Assembly: GCA_023396365.1 (NCBI GenBank)
Contig: JAEWWL010000036.1
Coordinates: 1 to 8,363, forward strand
Direction of reading: 5' to 3'
Length of the DNA: 8,363 nucleotides
From: Methanobacteriota archaeon
Lineage (GTDB): Archaea > Halobacteriota > Methanomicrobia > Methanomicrobiales > Methanomicrobiaceae
Shown: positions 6,356-8,363 of the stretch, in pieces
Layout: each line of letters begins with the position of its first letter
Numbering within the stretch: position 1 is the first letter of the stretch
The notes under the pieces: generated by a model
The model's database searches: none
Told to the model about the DNA's origin: nothing
Seen by the model: the letters and a program-made list of their open reading frames with translations, nothing else
Translations under genes and position numbers: made by a program

Positions 6356-6527
6356 AAGCAACATCGATTCGTGTGATGTAAATTTCCCCGTGGAACCTTG
6401 ACTGTATCTCCTGCGGGGATGCAGTTTCAAAAAAGAGCTCCAATGCCTCATGCAGATTTTTACGGGCTTCTTCTACCGTATCGCCCTGGCTTGCAATGTC
6501 ATATTCCGGGCAGAATCATACTTTCAC
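6348..6527 (-). pseudogene. hicB: hicB antitoxin remnant with internal stop and deletion
   Basis: A strong ribosome binding site (GGAGGTG, six bases before) leads to a GTG at 6527, but the frame reads V-K-V and then TGA at 6518-6516. After this stop the same frame continues as FCPEYDIASQGDTVEEARKN, then LHEALELFFETA and EIYITRIDVAFG, and ends with TAA at 6350. These are the core and tail of a short archaeal HicB (UPF0150). Compared with intact members, about 10 to 15 residues of the first strands (the usual xDGxYVA part before CPE) are missing at the point of the stop. The gene is therefore broken by a deletion that joined GTG-AAA-GTA to an out-of-context TGA. It precedes the hicA remnant in the usual hicB-hicA order. 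Confidence 0.8.
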
Positions 6528-6793
6528 CCGCAACACCTCCCTCCTAAAAACCAAAACCTCAACAATATTTTCCCATGACTATCACACTTCCTGATCTATT
6601 AATCGAGTGCAGCGGCAATCCCTAAAATATCAGGCAGCAGCCCGGATCGCTTTCTCAAAAAAAAAATTCAGGGATGATACACAGCTGATTATAAAATTCA
6701 GTAACTTTTTTTTTCAAAATTATCTTTAAGATCCAATTTTAATCAACAAAATTCGACACTTATCTAATAACAGTCTCCTAAAAACCATACATC

Positions 6794-6812
6794 TTCTAAC
6801 ATTAAGTTAGAA
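6794..6812. repeat. Inverted repeat with 7-base arms
   Basis: TTCTAAC and GTTAGAA are separated by the five bases ATTAA. It lies about 60 bases upstream of the TATA box of the ATPase gene. It could be an operator or a chance hairpin in AT-rich DNA. Confidence 0.4.
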
Positions 6813-6848
6813 AAATGAACATCCGTTACACAAAATAAGTTGTAAAAA

Positions 6849-6865
6849 TGTGTACCTGGCACACA
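6849..6865. promoter_or_regulatory. 17-base interrupted palindrome next to the ATPase TATA box, candidate operator
   Basis: TGTGTACCTGGCACACA is symmetric about T6857 with one mismatched pair (A6854 and C6860). It ends only a few bases before the TATA box, where it would overlap or adjoin the BRE. A dimeric regulator bound here could control transcription factor B and TBP access. No regulator gene is visible in the window. Confidence 0.5.
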
Positions 6866-6866
6866 T

Positions 6867-6882
6867 AATATATACTTAAAAG
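6867..6882 (+). promoter_or_regulatory. TATA box of the ATPase gene, leaderless mRNA likely
   Basis: The stretch AATATATACTTAAAAG is centred about 25 bases upstream of the ATG at 6898. That is the normal archaeal distance from TATA box to transcription start, so the RNA should begin at or next to the start codon. Consistently, there is no ribosome binding site in the bases before the ATG (GTGCAAAAGTCATTAT). Confidence 0.7.
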
Positions 6883-6897
6883 TGCAAAAGTCATTAT

Positions 6898-8223
6898 ATG
6901 AAACGGTTCATTTACGATACTTTAATCAAATGGAAAGACAGTGGAGATCGTAAACCCGTGATCATTGAAGGAATTCGCCAGTGCGGAAAAACATGGATAT
7001 TAAAGCATTTTGGCGAGGCGGAATTCAAAGATGTCGCTTATTTCAACTTTGAATATGACGACCGGCTGCAAAAGATATTCGAAGGCGACCTGAATGTTTC
7101 AAGAATCATCAAAGATCTTGGAATTCTGAGGAATAAATCAATACAGCCTAAAACAACCCTCCTTATCTTAGACGAAATTCAAATTTGCCCCCGTGCGATA
7201 ACATCTCTCAAATATTTCTGCGAAAACCTGCCTGAACTTCACGTTGCCGCCGCCGGTTCACTGTTGGGAGTGGCTGTTGCTCAGATGGGGAAAAATGTCT
7301 CATTTCCGGTTGGAAAAGTGCAGATGCTTAAAATGTATCCCCTAAACTTCCCGGAATTTCTCCTGGCAAAGGATGAAGAACTCCTTTATGGGTACCTGAA
7401 TGATCTGTCCCGGGATGAAGAGGTATCCGCTGCATTTACCGGCAAACTGGAAGAAGCATATCGTGAATACCTGATTACAGGCGGTATGCCTGAGGTTGTC
7501 AGTTCATGGATAAAAACCTCCGACATCGGGCTTGTGGAAAAGATACAAAGCGATATTCTTGGTAATTATGAAAAGGATTTCGTGAAATATGCGTCTGTAT
7601 CCGAATTTCCAAAACTTAACCTCATTTGGAATGCAATCCCCGCACATCTTGCAAAAGATAATCAGAAATTCATATTCTCCCATGTAAAGCATGGGATGCG
7701 GGCCCGCGATTTGGAAGACTCCCTTCAGTGGCTGATCTCAGCAGGGCTCATTTACAAGGTTGAAAGGATAAAACGGCCCAATATTCCGGTTACAACATAT
7801 GCGGACATTACATACTTCAAGATATATTTCTCAGATGTAGGACTTTTACGAAAGCTGAGCAAATTCCCGGCAGATGTTGTCTTTGACAACTCTTCACTGA
7901 CCGCCGATATGCGGGGGATTTTAACGGAAAATTTTGTGCTGACAGAACTGATTGCAAACGATTTTCAAAGACCGTTTTTCTGGAAATCCGGCGGGATTGC
8001 CGAGGTTGATTATATTATACAGGAAGGCGTTGATGTCGTTGCAATAGAGGTTAAATCAGCAAGAAGGACTCGTTCAAGAAGTCTTACAGAGTACAGAAAA
8101 AAATACAGCCCGCGTATTGCTGTCCGGGCCAGCCTCAATAATATTGCCAGACATTTGGATGAATACGGTGAGGTTTTAGAGATCCCATTATACCTTATCT
8201 GGAGACTGAAGGCATATTTCTGA
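6898..8223 (+). CDS. AAA ATPase with C-terminal DUF4143 domain, 441 aa
   Basis: Complete member of the widespread AAA_14/DUF4143 family, common in archaea and bacteria, whose cellular role is not established. Walker A is GIRQCGKT (25-32), Walker B LLILDEIQ (88-95), and a sensor-1-like strand is AAAGSLL (117-123), followed by SFPVGK (135-140), YLITGGMPEVV (191-201) and GNYEKDF (222-228), all typical of the family. The C-terminal DUF4143 part has FWKSGGIAEVDYII and VVAIEVKS (361-387): D371, E384 and K386 form a D-ExK pattern like PD-(D/E)xK nuclease folds, so the domain could cut or bind nucleic acid; activity is not shown by sequence alone. The length is usual. No signal peptide or membrane segment is seen. 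It is a single gene with its own promoter, transcribed away from the minus-strand operons, and nothing links it functionally to them. Confidence 0.93.
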   Translation: MKRFIYDTLIKWKDSGDRKPVIIEGIRQCGKTWILKHFGEAEFKDVAYFNFEYDDRLQKIFEGDLNVSRIIKDLGILRNKSIQPKTTLLILDEIQICPRAITSLKYFCENLPELHVAAAGSLLGVAVAQMGKNVSFPVGKVQMLKMYPLNFPEFLLAKDEELLYGYLNDLSRDEEVSAAFTGKLEEAYREYLITGGMPEVVSSWIKTSDIGLVEKIQSDILGNYEKDFVKYASVSEFPKLNLIWNAIPAHLAKDNQKFIFSHVKHGMRARDLEDSLQWLISAGLIYKVERIKRPNIPVTTYADITYFKIYFSDVGLLRKLSKFPADVVFDNSSLTADMRGILTENFVLTELIANDFQRPFFWKSGGIAEVDYIIQEGVDVVAIEVKSARRTRSRSLTEYRKKYSPRIAVRASLNNIARHLDEYGEVLEIPLYLIWRLKAYF

Positions 8224-8242
8224 GGATTTTGCTATGAATGTC

Positions 8243-8272
8243 AAAATTCCTGAAAAACTTATCAGGATTTTT
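8243..8272 (+). terminator. Hairpin with T-tract, candidate terminator of the ATPase gene
   Basis: AAAATTCCTGA (8243-8253) pairs with TCAGGATTTTT (8262-8272) around an eight-base loop, giving an 11-base stem with one T-T mismatch. The 3' arm ends in five T. It lies 20 bases after the ATPase stop. T-tracts alone can end archaeal transcription, so the hairpin may not be needed. Confidence 0.5.
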
Positions 8273-8328
8273 GTGTGTTGAAAAAAGCTCATCATGCGGG
8301 TTTTACATGAAAGCTACTTCGTAACTTA

Positions 8329-8363
8329 CATGAAACAGTTAGCATGAAACAGTTAGCATGAAA
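8329..8363. repeat. 14-base tandem repeat array running off the right edge
   Basis: The unit CATGAAACAGTTAG occurs exactly at 8329-8342 and 8343-8356, and its first seven bases at 8357-8363 where the window ends. A related TTACATGAAA also occurs at 8303-8312, 24 bases before the equivalent TTACATGAAA at 8327-8336. The copy number cannot be judged here. The unit is too short and too unspaced for CRISPR. Confidence 0.85.

Larger units (their letters stand above)
6528..6897. other. Gene-free AT-rich spacer upstream of the ATPase gene
   Basis: No coding region or RNA gene was seen on either strand. It contains the hicB ribosome binding site at its left end, several runs of A or T (for example near 6656-6667 and 6707-6715), two inverted repeats (6794-6812 and 6849-6865) and the ATPase promoter. 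The left 250 bases hold nothing I can name. Confidence 0.6.

Noticed and set aside
7504..7692. Minus-strand open frame inside the ATPase gene
   Set aside because: It is antisense to a complete, motif-supported ATPase frame and has no supporting signal.
8234..8281. 15-codon frame with a weak GAGG site after the ATPase
   Set aside because: It is very short, shows no family signature and coincides with the hairpin terminator candidate.
8329..8363. CRISPR array
   Set aside because: The 14-base units are directly adjacent with no spacers, and there are no cas genes in the window.

Overview
The window looks archaeal, most likely a Methanomicrobiales-type methanogen (inference from style, not from a marker gene). 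The signs are a leaderless gene with a TATA box about 25 bases before its ATG, GGTGA/GGAGG-type ribosome binding sites, ATGA and TAATG stop-start overlaps, and protein families typical of methanogen accessory DNA (PrimPol-type primase, PolB2-like polymerase, HicAB, AAA/DUF4143 ATPase). No rRNA, tRNA, CRISPR array or transposase was seen.

Left part (1-2634, minus strand): a tightly packed operon of three small unrecognised genes (102, 80 and 119 aa) followed by a large gene running off the left edge. The large gene encodes an archaeo-eukaryotic-type primase, a zinc-finger segment and a P-loop ATPase/helicase-like domain in one chain. This is a replication module of the kind carried by plasmids, viruses and integrated elements. 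The region upstream (2635-2954) has no gene. It holds a 12-base direct repeat in almost three copies and a 14-base perfect palindrome.

Middle part (2955-6156, minus strand): a second operon of three touching genes. In order of transcription these are a small protein that looks like a RecA-fold ATPase without its P-loop, a PolB2-type family B DNA polymerase with a degenerate motif C and no visible exonuclease motifs, and an SRAP (YedK/HMCES) protein with all four known active-site residues. Together they read as a DNA-damage tolerance cassette comparable in logic to bacterial ImuA-ImuB-DnaE2: a RecA-like helper, a lesion-bypass polymerase and an abasic-site shield.

Junction (6275-6527, minus strand): decayed hicB and hicA remnants lie directly upstream of the polymerase operon. 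A tempting upstream ATG at 6300 lies inside the hicA remnant in another frame and is probably not the start of the operon's first gene.

Right part (6528-8363, plus strand): a gene-free, AT-rich spacer with two inverted repeats leads to a well-formed promoter and a complete 441-aa AAA ATPase/DUF4143 protein, apparently translated from a leaderless mRNA. A hairpin terminator candidate follows, and the window ends inside a 14-base tandem repeat array.
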